A stretch of 64,000 bases of DNA from Kistimonas sp. bin40 (lineage in GTDB: Bacteria > Pseudomonadota > Gammaproteobacteria > Pseudomonadales > Endozoicomonadaceae), in assembly GCA_002238585.1 (NCBI GenBank), contig MPMQ01000006.1, positions 25,419-89,418 of the forward strand. Reading direction: 5' to 3'. Under the pieces are notes generated by a model. It saw only the letters and a program-made list of their open reading frames with translations, was not told where the DNA came from and did no database searches. The translations under genes and the position numbers were made by a program. Of the stretch, positions 1 through 10,679 are shown piece by piece (within the stretch, counting starts at the first letter, position 1; every line of letters starts with the position of its first letter).

Positions 1-420
1 TGGCATGAGCAGTCCGCCAGTGGCTTTTCAGGCCGCCTGATTGTATGAACGAACGTCCGCAGCCTTCATGGCAACAGACAAAAGGTGCCTTTTTGGTGTG
101 GAGACGCCGGTGTATTGCCAGATTTCCGGAAGACCTGAACGAACGTCCACAGCCTCCGAAGCGGCAGACAAAGGGTCGCTTTCCGGAGTGAGTGCGCCAG
201 TGTCTTGTCAGATCTGATGATCGTGCGGACGCATATCTACAGCCTTCATGGGGACAGACAAAGGCTTTGTGTTCGGCATGAAAAGTTTGCAGGTGGTATA
301 TCAGACGGCTTGTATAGGGAAACGAACGCCCACAGCCTTCATGATCACAGACAAAGGGCGCCTCTTTGGTGTGGAGATGCACGTTCACTGTCAAATTCCT
401 TGTCCGTGATTGTGTTACCT
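1..420 (-). pseudogene. ZF1: 5'-truncated C2H2 zinc-finger gene, runs off left edge
   Basis: Reading the minus strand from about 420 to 1 gives the tail of one broken finger and then four complete C-x4-C...H-x3/4-H fingers with helices YTSRLIY, RSSDLTR, SSGNLAI and QSGGLKS, joined by THTKEAPFVC-like linkers. The frame has no start codon or N-terminal module. Upstream of about 420 the finger is cut mid-domain and the sequence changes to an IS200/IS605-like hairpin (435..463), and the frame then meets a TGA at 467. The gene lost its promoter, N-terminus and first fingers through an insertion or deletion at that hairpin. The rest lies outside the window. It is called a pseudogene because nothing remains to start translation. 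Confidence 0.8.
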
Positions 421-434
421 GGTGCGCTATCCTT

Positions 435-463
435 CCCCGTCCTTCAGGGCGGGGAGAATGTCA
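435..463 (-). mobile_element. IS200/IS605-type end hairpin (solo remnant A)
   Basis: On the minus strand this reads GACATTCTCCCCGCC, then CTGAAGGACGGGG. It forms a stem CCCCGCCCT/AGGACGGGG around a small loop. This GACATnCTCCCCGCC...GGCGGGG form is familiar as the end structure, and guide-RNA scaffold end, of IS200/IS605-family elements carrying tnpB. No transposase ORF is adjacent, so it is a solo end or a passively mobilised relic. It lies exactly between the broken 5' side of ZF1 and the stop codon of ZF2 (467). Confidence 0.6.
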
Positions 464-466
464 CAG

Positions 467-1885
467 TCAGCTTTCACCATCCCCGGAAAACACCAACGCC
501 TGCCAGAAAGCCCGGTCAGCATCTGTGAGAGGAATGGGCGTGGCACCGTCAGGCTCGTCTGTGCCAAAGACCCCGAAGGGCAGGGAGGCAAGCCAGAACC
601 CATCATCACGGCTGACCGAACTGCGTGCCGAGTGTGCCCCCCGCAGCTCGCCTGGCAGCGGCGGAGGATAGCTCACGAATCCCAACTCCATCTGTTCTGC
701 CGGCTTGTGTTCCTCAAAGTATGTGCCACAACCCTCACACCGCTGAACCCGGGGGAATTGGCTGGCATAGTGGACACGCAGGTGCCCTGCCAGGGCACTT
801 GAACTGTCGAAAACCTTGCCACAGCTTTCATGGGGACAGACAAGAGTTTGTTCCCGGGTGTGCTGGGCTATCCAGTGCTGTTTGAGAGTCTGTGAGCTGG
901 GAAACGAAAGTCCACAGCCGTCCCGGGGACAGTCAAATATTTTGCCGGGGGACCTGGCACGCCCAGGCGCAAGCGCAACACTGCGCTGCCCACATCTTTG
1001 TGCATCACTTTCAACGGGGCTGACACCGGATCTTTCTCCCGAGTGGACACGCTGGTGTCCTGTCAGGGCACTGGACTTGTCGAAAACCTGTCCACAGCTT
1101 TCATGGGAACCGACAAGCGTTTCTCCTGGGGTGTGCTGGGCTATCCAGTGCTGTTTGAGAGTGCGGTAGCTTGCAAACGAACGTTCACAGCCGTCCCTGG
1201 GACAGTCAAAGATTTTGCTGGGGGACCTGGTACGCCCAGGTGCAAGCGCAACGCTGCGCTGCGCAACCCTTTGTGCGTCACTTTCAACGGGGCTGACACC
1301 GGATTTTCCCCCGGCACCGGATGTTCCTCCTGAGTGGGCACGCAGGTGCACTCTCCCAGCCCATCTTTGTGCAAACCGCTTGCCACAGTTCTCCTGCGGG
1401 CAAACAAACGGCTGTCCTCCTGAGTGGAGGCGCACATGTCTTGTCAGGTGTCTCGGCGCAGAAAACGCGCTTTCGCCGCCGGCATCGGGACACACACGGG
1501 CCTTGTCTGTGGCCTGGGTACCCCGCAACAAGCTTTTTCCCGCAAACCGCCTGCCACAGCTCGCCAGCGGGCCGGTAAAAGGTCTTTCTCCCGAGTGACT
1601 GCAGCGCCCATGCCGCATCCGATACTTTTGGGGTGGACAAGACTCTGGGCAGCCTTCATGAAAACAGGCCAAGCGCATCCTGCCGGCATAAAGCGAACGC
1701 CGTGCGGCCCGGCCAGGTTTTGCGCGCGCTGCGCGTTCATGACCTTCTTGTGGGCTGGCAAAACAGATGGAACGACCGGGGACAGAACGCCAGACAGGGC
1801 GTCTGGCTCCCGGGGGGCAGCGCAAACCCTCTGCCGACTCGCACAAAAGCTGCGCTTTTGGGGGTGAAGTTGTCACAGGAAGCAT
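467..1885 (-). CDS. ZF2: degenerate C2H2 zinc-finger protein with internal duplication
   Basis: About 472 aa from the conserved ATG (MLPVTTSPPK); the frame stays open to 1954, but that would start beside the leader palindrome at 1955..1970. About eight finger-like units are present and only four or five keep all zinc ligands. Intact ones include the FDCPRDGC finger (present twice) and one with helix SSSALAG. Several have lost Cys or His. A 273-bp tandem duplication (about 772..1317) doubles a segment that includes a non-finger stretch beginning SGVSPVESDAQR. The C-terminal motif is diverged to [12 protein letters not shown], and the protein ends just after it, next to IS-like end A. It is the most decayed near-full-length member; it may be losing function. 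Confidence 0.8.
   Translation of the reverse strand: MLPVTTSPPKAQLLCESAEGLRCPPGARRPVWRSVPGRSICFASPQEGHERAARAKPGRAARRSLYAGRMRLACFHEGCPESCPPQKYRMRHGRCSHSGERPFTGPLASCGRRFAGKSLLRGTQATDKARVCPDAGGESAFSAPRHLTRHVRLHSGGQPFVCPQENCGKRFAQRWAGRVHLRAHSGGTSGAGGKSGVSPVESDAQRVAQRSVALAPGRTRSPSKIFDCPRDGCERSFASYRTLKQHWIAQHTPGETLVGSHESCGQVFDKSSALTGHQRVHSGERSGVSPVESDAQRCGQRSVALAPGRARSPGKIFDCPRDGCGLSFPSSQTLKQHWIAQHTREQTLVCPHESCGKVFDSSSALAGHLRVHYASQFPRVQRCEGCGTYFEEHKPAEQMELGFVSYPPPLPGELRGAHSARSSVSRDDGFWLASLPFGVFGTDEPDGATPIPLTDADRAFWQALVFSGDGES
772..1317 (-). repeat. 273-bp tandem duplication inside ZF2
   Basis: Landmarks repeat at an exact offset of 273 bp: ggacacg at 772 and 1045, gtcgaaaacc at 806 and 1079, tgctgggctatcc at 861 and 1134, tcactttcaacgggg around 1003 and 1276. 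273 is 91 codons, so the frame is kept. It is not a multiple of the 90-bp finger unit, because the unit includes a non-finger insert. Confidence 0.9.
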
Positions 1886-1954
1886 TGATGTCATCCGTCC
1901 AGGTAAAAAACAGTGGAGCTTGGACAAGGCTAAGCTACGCCCTGCGCCCGGCAC

Positions 1955-1970
1955 CTGACCAGCTTGTCAG
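1955..1970. promoter_or_regulatory. Leader inverted repeat of ZF2
   Basis: CTGACCAGCTTGTCAG, an imperfect palindrome 70-85 bp upstream of the ZF2 ATG. It is the local copy of the motif found before essentially every ZF gene. On the minus strand one arm can be read as TTGTCA or TGGTCA, a possible -35 box, so the repeat may be an operator overlapping the promoter. Confidence 0.5.
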
Positions 1971-2019
1971 CCATCCCATTCAACTGCCGGGCACCAGGCC
2001 CGGCTCATCGCGCAGATTT

Positions 2020-3261
2020 TCAGCTTGCACTGTTCTCCGGGTCCACCAACCCCATCCAGAAAGCCTTGTCATCATCTGTGAGGGGGAATGAACACAGGTC
2101 CTGGTCAGACATGTCCACACTGCGCAATGGCCACAACGACCAGGAGAGGCTCGCATCGAAGGGCTCCTGCCAGTCGGATATATCAAAATGCTGTGAGAGC
2201 ATCGGTGCCAGCTCCGCGCACTCTCCAGCTGGAGACAAAGAGGACAGCCAAGGCCTGGGGTATGGATTTTCTGCCCCGTCTGGCGGCATGGCACGCCCGC
2301 CGGAGGGTTGAGGAAATCCGGACGCCCGTGTCATCGGCAGACAGGAGCTGTGACGCGCCCCCCCCCTGTCCTGGCGGTCCCGGCTTGTACGACTGCCCCG
2401 CCAACCGGCAAGGGACTTGGCTTTGGTGTAGACGCGCGCGTATTTTTTCAGCTTGCCTGATCGTCTGGATGAATATCCACCGTCGCCGGAAGGAAAGACA
2501 AGGGCTCCTTTTCCTGTGTGGACACACAGGTGTCGCGTCAGGGAACCTGATTGGTTGCTCGCGTAACCACAACCTTCGTGGGGACAGGCAAAAGGCTTTT
2601 CTCCTGAGTGGACGCGCAAGTGTCTTGTCAGATTGGTTGATTGAGTGAACGCACGCCCGCAGCCTGCAACAGGGCAGGCAAAGTTTTTTTCTCCTGTGTG
2701 GCTGCGTACATGCAGCCTCAGGTTATCCAGGCGTCCATAGGCGCGCCCACAGCCTTCCCAGCAGCAGACAAAAGGTTTTTCTCCCGAGTGGACACGCTTG
2801 TGCTTTCTCATATCGCTTGGCTGTATGCACGAATATCCACAGCCTTCGTAGCCACAGATACAAAGTTTTTCTCTTGTATGGAGGCGCAAATGCAGTCTCA
2901 GGTTATCCAGTCGGCTACATGTGCGCCTACAGCCTTCCCAGGGGCAGACAACGGGTTTTTCTCCCGTGTGGCGGCGCTTGTGCTTTGTCAGATCGCTTGA
3001 CCGTACGCACGAATATCCACAGCCTTCCCAAAGGCAGATAAAGGTTGTTTCTCCAGTGCGGGTGAGCAGCTGTTCCACCCAACCCCTTTTGTCGTCGGAC
3101 GATTGCCGACAGCCCCCATGCAAGGCAGCAAAACGTTTTGAGCTGAAGGCGACAGGAAATCGGGCGGCTTGTCTCTTGTGCCAGCGGTGCGCGGGACGGG
3201 CCATCTCTGCCGACCCAGGAAAAAGTTTCCGTTTTCCAGGAGGCGTTGTAACAGGAAACAT
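2020..3261 (-). CDS. ZF3: C2H2 zinc-finger protein, 6 fingers
   Basis: About 413 aa from the conserved ATG ([12 protein letters not shown]). The open frame runs to 3558, but that would cover the leader palindrome (3332..3347) and the end of ZF4, so the upstream start is rejected. Six good fingers at about residues 75-255 have helices RSSDLTK, RLDNLRL, QPSDMRK, RLDNLRL, QSTNLTR and QSGSLTR; fingers 2 and 4 share one helix. A seventh unit (PSGDGGYSS) has lost its cysteines. A short basic linker leads to the C-terminal domain with FDISDW and [15 protein letters not shown], where the usual QALISP is changed. The gap to ZF4 is 139 bp. Confidence 0.9.
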   Translation of the reverse strand: MFPVTTPPGKRKLFPGSAEMARPAHRWHKRQAARFPVAFSSKRFAALHGGCRQSSDDKRGWVEQLLTRTGETTFICLWEGCGYSCVRSSDLTKHKRRHTGEKPVVCPWEGCRRTCSRLDNLRLHLRLHTREKLCICGYEGCGYSCIQPSDMRKHKRVHSGEKPFVCCWEGCGRAYGRLDNLRLHVRSHTGEKNFACPVAGCGRAFTQSTNLTRHLRVHSGEKPFACPHEGCGYASNQSGSLTRHLCVHTGKGALVFPSGDGGYSSRRSGKLKKYARVYTKAKSLAGWRGSRTSRDRQDRGGARHSSCLPMTRASGFPQPSGGRAMPPDGAENPYPRPWLSSLSPAGECAELAPMLSQHFDISDWQEPFDASLSWSLWPLRSVDMSDQDLCSFPLTDDDKAFWMGLVDPENSAS

Positions 3262-3331
3262 GTCCACCAAAAACCTGAGCGAGCAACCTTGAGGCTTGGA
3301 CAACAGTTGCACTCTGATGTGACCCCGGCAC

Positions 3332-3347
3332 CTGACCTGCTTGTCAG
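3332..3347. promoter_or_regulatory. Leader inverted repeat of ZF3
   Basis: CTGACCTGCTTGTCAG, about 70 bp upstream of the ZF3 ATG. It is followed toward the gene by the conserved GTTGTCCAAGC block and the TTGCTCAGG...GTG-GAC-ATG start region. Confidence 0.5.
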
Positions 3348-3400
3348 CCATACCGTCCAGGCACGGGATCCTGAACGCAGCCCGGCAGCCTGAGTCTGAC

Positions 3401-5101
3401 TCAGGGCACTGATCGCCAGGCTTCACGACCGGCCGGGGACACCAGTGTCTGCCAGAACGCCTTGTCATCATCAGTGCAGGACAAGGGACCCTCATCCAGC
3501 GGCAAGGTGTCGCTGTCGTGCAGCCAGCGTAACGGCCATGACAGACTCTCATCGACAAGTCCTGTCAGCCAGTCGGGGATCACGCAATCCATTATCTCCA
3601 TCGACGCCAGTCCCGCGACCTGCTGGCCGTGCAACAGCTGGGGCGGGGACAGCCCAGGCCTGGGCGAGCGCCGTTCGCCGCCGTCTGCAGGCCTGGTGTC
3701 TGTGTCAGGGCGTTGATGCACACCGGGCGCCGCAGCTGCCATGGAAAAGCCATACTGTGCTGCTGCCGCCAACCCTTCGTCAGGTTCAGGACGCCGGGGG
3801 CGCGGTGCGCTGTCGCAAGGCTCGGCCAGCTGCCCGCAGGAACCGCCCCATTGCATAGACATGCTCGTGCCACCTTCCCGCCAGGCGGCGCGGGAGCCCG
3901 CCCGGATGCGGGCGCGCGCGTCTTGTGCCAGGGGGCTTGCTGGTGTGGACGCATGGACACAGTCACCCAAGGCAAAGACCGGGGCTTTTTTTCGCCTGTG
4001 GACGCGCAAGTGTCTTTGCAGGTCGCTTGATTGTATACACGCATATCCACAGTCGCTGTAGGCACAGACAAAAGGTCTTTCTCCTGCGTGGCGGCGCTGG
4101 TGCCGTATCAGACTGGAAACTTGTGTGAACGAACCTCCACAGCCTTCATGGCGGCAGACATAGCGGTTCGGTCCGGGGAGAACGCACAGATGCCGCCCCA
4201 ACAAACCTGGTCGCCTGGACGCATAGCCACAACCTTCCTGGGGACAAACGAAGGGTTTTTCTTTCGAGTGGCAGCGCTTGTGCCGTACCAGATGGGATAG
4301 CTGCAAGAACGCATATCCACAGCCTTCATGGCGACACATGAAGGGTTTTCCTCCCAGGTGAACGCGCAGGTGCAGGCTCAGGGCGCCTGGTTGTCTGGAC
4401 GCGTAACCACAAGCCTCGTGAGGACAGACAAAGGGCCTTTCGCGTGAGTGGCAGCGCTTGTGTCTGGTCAGGTCGCCGAATTGAGCGAACGCACGTCTGC
4501 AGCCTTCATAGGGGCAGACAAAGGGTTTTTCTCCGGAGTGAGTGCGCTTGTGCTTTTTCAGGCTGGATGAGTGCGCGAGCGCGCGTCCACAGCCTTCCCA
4601 GGGACAGATGAAGCGTTTTTCGCGTGAGTGGACGCGCAGGTGTTGTGTCAGGTTGGAGTTTTGTGCAAACGCGCGCCCACAGCCTTGCCTGGGACAGACA
4701 AAGGGTTTTTCCCCGGTGTGGACGCGCTGGTGCCGCATCAGGAGAGCTGATTGTGCAAACGCGCGCCCACAGCCCTCCCAAAGACAGACAAAGGGTTTTT
4801 CCCCGGTGTGGACGCACTGGTGCCGCATCAGGAGAGCGGGTTGTGCGAACGCGCGCCCACAGCCTTGCCAGGGGCAGACAAAATTTTTCCTTCCCGTGCC
4901 GTCGCGCGGCTGTGCCATCCGGCCTCTGTTGCCACAGCATCCTTGTTCACAGCCCACGCGCAAGGCAGCAAGACCCTGTGAGCGGACACAGACACGCCAG
5001 CGGGCTGCTTGTCTCTTTTGCCAGAGGCGCAGCACACTGGCAGCCTCTGCTGGCGCGGGAACAGGTTCCCGTTGTCCGGGATGGGTTATCACAGGGAACA
5101 T
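3401..5101 (-). CDS. ZF4: C2H2 zinc-finger protein, 10 fingers
   Basis: 566 aa from ATG ([12 protein letters not shown]); a TTG seven codons upstream (5122) is in frame. The N-terminal basic module is about residues 1-72. Ten fingers at about 73-375 carry helices [63 protein letters not shown] and QSSDLQR. The eighth has Leu for its last His, and an eleventh unit is a ligand-free relic. The linker is rich in Arg, Pro and Ala. The C-terminal domain includes [16 protein letters not shown] and [15 protein letters not shown]. Fingers 1 and 2 differ at few positions and look recently duplicated. Confidence 0.92.
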   Translation of the reverse strand: MFPVITHPGQREPVPAPAEAASVLRLWQKRQAARWRVCVRSQGLAALRVGCEQGCCGNRGRMAQPRDGTGRKNFVCPWQGCGRAFAQPALLMRHQCVHTGEKPFVCLWEGCGRAFAQSALLMRHQRVHTGEKPFVCPRQGCGRAFAQNSNLTQHLRVHSREKRFICPWEGCGRALAHSSSLKKHKRTHSGEKPFVCPYEGCRRAFAQFGDLTRHKRCHSRERPFVCPHEACGYASRQPGALSLHLRVHLGGKPFMCRHEGCGYAFLQLSHLVRHKRCHSKEKPFVCPQEGCGYASRRPGLLGRHLCVLPGPNRYVCRHEGCGGSFTQVSSLIRHQRRHAGERPFVCAYSDCGYACIQSSDLQRHLRVHRRKKAPVFALGDCVHASTPASPLAQDARARIRAGSRAAWREGGTSMSMQWGGSCGQLAEPCDSAPRPRRPEPDEGLAAAAQYGFSMAAAAPGVHQRPDTDTRPADGGERRSPRPGLSPPQLLHGQQVAGLASMEIMDCVIPDWLTGLVDESLSWPLRWLHDSDTLPLDEGPLSCTDDDKAFWQTLVSPAGREAWRSVP

Positions 5102-5170
5102 GGCTACCGAAAACCTGGGCAATCAACGCTGAGGCTGGGACAACAAACCTTGTTATGTGACACCCGGCCG

Positions 5171-5186
5171 CTGACACGCCTGCCAG
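5171..5186. promoter_or_regulatory. Leader inverted repeat of ZF4
   Basis: CTGACACGCCTGCCAG, a weaker copy of the array-wide palindrome, 70-85 bp upstream of the ZF4 ATG. Confidence 0.4.
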
Positions 5187-5246
5187 CCATGCCGTCACGG
5201 CGCAGGCGTATGAACCCGGCAGCTGAAGTCCTGCTCAAAGAGCTGA

Positions 5247-6764
<1,518 letters not shown>

Positions 6765-6904
6765 GGCCACCGGTACCCTGAGCGATCAATACCGGAGCTT
6801 GGACAACTGTGACAGCCGCAGGTGATGTCCCGCCGCTGACAAGCCTGCCAGCTGTGCCGTCCAGGCGCGACGCCATGAGTCGATTCCGGCCGCCGCAGTC
6901 CATC

Positions 6905-8929
6905 TCAGGGGGCTGATCGCGCGGTCGGGGTATCTGCGAAACAAATCAACTCCTGCCAGAACGCCTTGTCATCATCCGAGAGAGACAAGACAAAGGCATC
7001 CGGGTCACAGGTGCCTGTATCCTGCTGTGAGAAAAACGGCGAGCAAGGATTCTCAGCGGCCCAGCCGGTCAGCCAGTCGGATATCCCAACATCCTGTGTG
7101 ACCATCGCTTCCAGCCCTGCAAACTCCAGGTTATGCAGCAAGGATGAAGAAAGCCAATCGCCCCACTGCGACAGCTGCATGTCCTCATCAGGCGTAGCCT
7201 TTGCGCCCGGGGACTGCTGCCCTGCGGGCAAGACTGTCATTGGGAAACAGGGGCTGTTGTGACCAAACCCGGGGCTCTGATGATCCTGATCGGCAGCAGG
7301 TCCGGCATCCACCGGGACACCGGGGCCGGCCCCGGCTGCGATACAAGACGAATACGAGGGTTCATTTTGCACAGCCAAGCTGGGCTCTGGCTGCCCGGGT
7401 ATGCTCGTCGGCCCTGTGCCGACCTCAAGGCGTCGGGCGCAACCCGCGCGGTTCCTGCCATGGTGCCCGGAACCTGATGGCTGCGATGGTTTTTTGCTCC
7501 CCTTCTGCCTGCACCCAAAGGGATTTTCTGCTGGATTTTCGCCTGAATGGACACGCCTGTGGCTTATCAGGCGGCCTTGTTGTGTGAACAAGCGCCCACA
7601 GCCTTCATGGGGACAGACAAAGGCTTTTCCTCTTGAGTGGGTGCGCAAGTGTACTTTCAGGTTGCCGGACTGGACGGACGCATATCCACAGCCTTCGAAC
7701 CTGCAGACAAAAGGTTTTTCTGTGGTATGCACAGCTCGCAGGTGGTATCTCAAAGCGCTTGCTTGGGCAAACGCCAGGCTACAACCTTCATGGCGACAGT
7801 AAAAAGGTTTTTTCCCGGAGTGAAGACGCAAGTGCTCTGTCCGGCCGGCAGCTGTCGTGAATGAGCGCCCACAGTCTTCATAGGGGCAGGCAAAGGGTTT
7901 TTCTCTGGTGTGACAACGCCAATGATTTTTCCGCCGGTCGGGTTGTGCGCACGCATAGCCACGGCCTTCGCCGGGACCGACACAGGGTTTTGCTCCGGAG
8001 TGAACACACAGGTGTTGTTTCAGGTTATATAAGCGTCCGAATGCATGCCCGCAGCCTTCCCGGGAACAGGTAAAGGGTTTGTCGCCAGAGTGGAGGCGGC
8101 AGTGCTGGGTCAGATGGCCTGCTTGTCCGAACCTGCGCTCACAGCCTTCCCAGGGACAGGCAAAGGGTTTGTCGCCGGAGTGGAAGCGCCAGTGCTGGGC
8201 CAGCCGGCTTGGGTGTTTGAACACACGCCCACAGCCCTCCCAGGAACAGACAAAAGATTGTGCGCAGGCGTGGGCGCGCAAGTGCATTTTCAGATGGTTT
8301 GATTGTCCTAAGACGCGCCCACAGCCCTCCCAGGGACAGACAAAAGATTTTGCGCAGGCGTAGGCGCGCAAGTGTCTTTTCGCATCGTCTGATCGTCCGA
8401 ACCTGCGCCCACAGCTCTCCCGGGGACAGACAACAGGTTTTTGTCCGGCATGGGCGCGCTGGTGTCTTTTCGCATCGTCTGATCGTCCGAACCTGCGCCC
8501 ACAGCTCTCCCGGGGACAGACAACAGGTTTTTGTCCGGCATGGACGCGCTGGTGCCGTGTCAGGTGGGTTGAGTGTCCGAACGCGCGCCCACAGCCCTCA
8601 TGGCAACAGACAAAAGGCCTTTCGCGTGAGTGGACGCGCCCATGCGGTTTCAGGTTGCTTGATCGCGCGCACGCATAGCCACAACCCTCCCAGGGACAGA
8701 TAAAGGTTCTTTTTCCCACGCCGGTGCGCTGACAGGCCACCGGGCCCCTGTTGTCGCCGGATTCTTGTTTACAGCCTGCTGGCAAGGCAATAACAGGTTG
8801 TGAATCAACGCAGACAGACAACCGGACGGCTGTTCTCTCGTGCGGGCCATTCGGGGGACTGGTCGCCTTTGCCTTTGTTGGCGCACTGAAAGGTCCCCGT
8901 TTTTCGGGATGAGTTGTCATAAAAAACAT
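6905..8929 (-). CDS. ZF6: C2H2 zinc-finger protein, 13 finger units
   Basis: 674 aa from ATG (MFFMTTHPEKRG); an in-frame TTG is at 8950. Thirteen units at about residues 75-465. Helices include RSSNLKP, HSTHLTR, RSDDAKR (twice), QSNHLKM, HPSRLAQ, QAGHLTQ, RLYNLKQ, TAAGRTE, QASALRY, QSGNLKV and QQGRLIS. Units 3 and 4 are near-identical 90-bp copies, and unit 4 has Tyr for the last His. Unit 9 (CVGPGEGRG) has lost its cysteines. The linker of about 100 residues is Pro/Gln/Gly-rich. The C-terminal domain has GISDWLTG, ENPCSPF and [15 protein letters not shown]. Linker and tail are close to those of ZF7-ZF9. Confidence 0.92.
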   Translation of the reverse strand: MFFMTTHPEKRGPFSAPTKAKATSPPNGPHERTAVRLSVCVDSQPVIALPAGCKQESGDNRGPVACQRTGVGKRTFICPWEGCGYACARSSNLKPHGRVHSRERPFVCCHEGCGRAFGHSTHLTRHQRVHAGQKPVVCPRESCGRRFGRSDDAKRHQRAHAGQKPVVCPRESCGRRFGRSDDAKRHLRAYACAKSFVCPWEGCGRVLGQSNHLKMHLRAHACAQSFVCSWEGCGRVFKHPSRLAQHWRFHSGDKPFACPWEGCERRFGQAGHLTQHCRLHSGDKPFTCSREGCGHAFGRLYNLKQHLCVHSGAKPCVGPGEGRGYACAQPDRRKNHWRCHTREKPFACPYEDCGRSFTTAAGRTEHLRLHSGKKPFYCRHEGCSLAFAQASALRYHLRAVHTTEKPFVCRFEGCGYASVQSGNLKVHLRTHSRGKAFVCPHEGCGRLFTQQGRLISHRRVHSGENPAENPFGCRQKGSKKPSQPSGSGHHGRNRAGCARRLEVGTGPTSIPGQPEPSLAVQNEPSYSSCIAAGAGPGVPVDAGPAADQDHQSPGFGHNSPCFPMTVLPAGQQSPGAKATPDEDMQLSQWGDWLSSSLLHNLEFAGLEAMVTQDVGISDWLTGWAAENPCSPFFSQQDTGTCDPDAFVLSLSDDDKAFWQELICFADTPTARSAP
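8381..8560 (-). repeat. Recent 90-bp finger duplication in ZF6
   Basis: The block starting cgcatcgtctgatcgtccga occurs at 8381 and again at 8471, exactly 90 bp apart, and both copies run on almost base for base. This is one whole finger plus linker copied in frame. Confidence 0.9.
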
Positions 8930-9068
8930 GGCCAGCGAAAACCTGAACAATCAATGTCGAGGCTTGGACAACAGTTCCTCTCTTGTGTGGCTTGCGCCAG
9001 CTGACAAGCTGGCCAGCCATGCTGCCGGGCGCAGGACTATGACCTGAGCCCGACAGCTGAAGTGCGAC

Positions 9069-10541
9069 TCAAAATACTGCTCGCCAGGTGTCGCTATCCG
9101 GTGGAGAAATCAACTCCTGCCAGAACGCCTTGTCATCATCCGAGAGAGGCAAGACAGGGGCATCCGGGTCACACGCGCCTGTACCCCGCTGTGAGCAAAA
9201 TGGCGAGCAAGGGTTCTCAGCGGCCCAGCTGGTCAGCCAGTCGGATATATCAACATCCTGTGCGATCATCGTTTCCAGCCCCGCAAACTCCAGGCTTTGC
9301 AGCAGGGATGAAGACGGCCAATCGCCCCACTGCGACAGCTGCTTTTCCTCATCAGGCGTGGCGTTTCCCCCTGGGCGCTGCTGCCCTGCGGACCAGACTG
9401 TCGTTGTGGAACAGGGACTGTCGTGACCACACCCGGTGCTCTGATGATCCTGATCGGCAGCAGGCCCTGCATCCACCGGGACACCGGAGCCGGCCCCGGC
9501 TGCGATGCAAAAAGGATACGAGCGTTCATTTTGCACAGACAAGCTGGGCTCTGGCCGCCTGGGTCTGCCCGTCGGCCCCTGGCCAACCTCAAGGCGTCGG
9601 GAACAACCCGCACGGTCCCTGCCCGAGAAATGGCCTTCACAGGAACCACCTGATGACACAGACATATTTGTGCTCGCTTCTTTCAAGTCGACCCGTTTTT
9701 TTGCTCCTGGTTTTTTTGCTCCTGGTTTTTTTCTTCCTGGTTTTTTTCTTCCTGGTTTTTTTCTTCCTGGTTTTTTTCTTCCTGGTTTTTTCCCTCCTGA
9801 GTGGATGCACCAGTGTTTTTCCAGGTTCTCGAATCGTCCGAATGCACGCCTACAGCCTTTCCAGGAACAGGCAAAGGGTTTTTCTCCAGAGTGGACACGC
9901 AAGTGCTGTGTCAGATGGGCAGTTTGTCTGAACACACGCCCACAGCCTTTCCAGGAACAGGCAAAGGGTTTTTCCCCAGAGTGGACACGCAAGTGCTGTA
10001 TCAGATGGGTAGATTGTCTGAACACACGCCCACAGCCCTCATGGGAACAGACAAAAGGCTTTTTTCCGGCATGGACGCGCAGGTGTCTTTTCAGATCAAT
10101 GGATTGTATGCACGCATATGCACAACCTTCGCAGGGACAGACAAACTTTTTTTGTCCGGCGTGAACGTACCTGTGCCTTGCCAGGTGGCCTGAGCATCCG
10201 AACGCGCGCCCACAGCCCACATGGCGGCAGACAAAAGGTTTTTCTCCCGTGTGGGTACGCAAGTGTTTTTTCAGGTCGCCGGCTTGTCCGAACGCACGGC
10301 TACAGCTCTCCCTGGAACAGGCATATTTTTTTGTACCCGTGTGGGTGCGCTGGTGTGCCATCTGATCCTTGCTGTCGCCGGATCCCTGTGCACAGTCTCC
10401 CCGCAAGGCTGCACAATGTTTTGTAACGGAGACAGGATGCCAGACCGCTTTTTTCCCTTGCCAGGCACCCCGGGGACTGGCCGCCTCTGTTGGCGCGCTA
10501 CGCGGTTCCCGTTTCCCGGAATGAGTTGTCACAAAAAGCAT
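9069..10541 (-). CDS. ZF7: C2H2 zinc-finger protein, 6 fingers, Lys/Arg-Pro-Gly repeat
   Basis: 490 aa from ATG (MLFVTTHSGKRE); GTG at 10547 is an alternative. Six fingers at about residues 68-248 have helices QAGDLKK, CSGHLAR, QSIDLKR, QSTHLIQ, QTAHLTQ and RFENLEK. A strongly basic repeat of G-R-K-K-P units (seven copies, the last with A for R) follows directly and could serve as a nuclear localisation or DNA-backbone contact segment. The linker continues with VDLKEASTNM, shared with ZF8. The C-terminal domain has DISDWLTS, ENPCSPF and [15 protein letters not shown]. Confidence 0.92.
   Translation of the reverse strand: MLFVTTHSGKREPRSAPTEAASPRGAWQGKKAVWHPVSVTKHCAALRGDCAQGSGDSKDQMAHQRTHTGTKKYACSRESCSRAFGQAGDLKKHLRTHTGEKPFVCRHVGCGRAFGCSGHLARHRYVHAGQKKFVCPCEGCAYACIQSIDLKRHLRVHAGKKPFVCSHEGCGRVFRQSTHLIQHLRVHSGEKPFACSWKGCGRVFRQTAHLTQHLRVHSGEKPFACSWKGCRRAFGRFENLEKHWCIHSGGKKPGRKKPGRKKPGRKKPGRKKPGAKKPGAKKRVDLKEASTNMSVSSGGSCEGHFSGRDRAGCSRRLEVGQGPTGRPRRPEPSLSVQNERSYPFCIAAGAGSGVPVDAGPAADQDHQSTGCGHDSPCSTTTVWSAGQQRPGGNATPDEEKQLSQWGDWPSSSLLQSLEFAGLETMIAQDVDISDWLTSWAAENPCSPFCSQRGTGACDPDAPVLPLSDDDKAFWQELISPPDSDTWRAVF
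9696..9800. repeat. 15-bp minisatellite, 7 copies, in ZF7
   Basis: The unit is about ttttttcttcctggt on the plus strand, repeating with ends at 9710, 9725, 9740, 9755, 9770, 9785 and 9800. It encodes the five-residue GRKKP/GAKKP repeat on the minus strand. 15 bp keeps the frame. Confidence 0.93.
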
Positions 10542-10679
10542 GGCCACCGAAAACCTGCAAGGTCAATACCGGGGCTTGGACAACACTTGCATCTGGTGTG
10601 GCGCCCGGCAGCTCACACGCTGGTCAGCCATGCTGCCGGGCGCAGGACCATGACCTGAGCCCGGCAGCTGAAGTGCGAT

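Noticed and set aside
2020..3558. Long N-terminal extension of ZF3 (and similar extensions of ZF24, ZF30, ZF35)
   Set aside because: The extensions run through the conserved leader palindrome and into the preceding gene. The conserved ATG after the leader is the better start.
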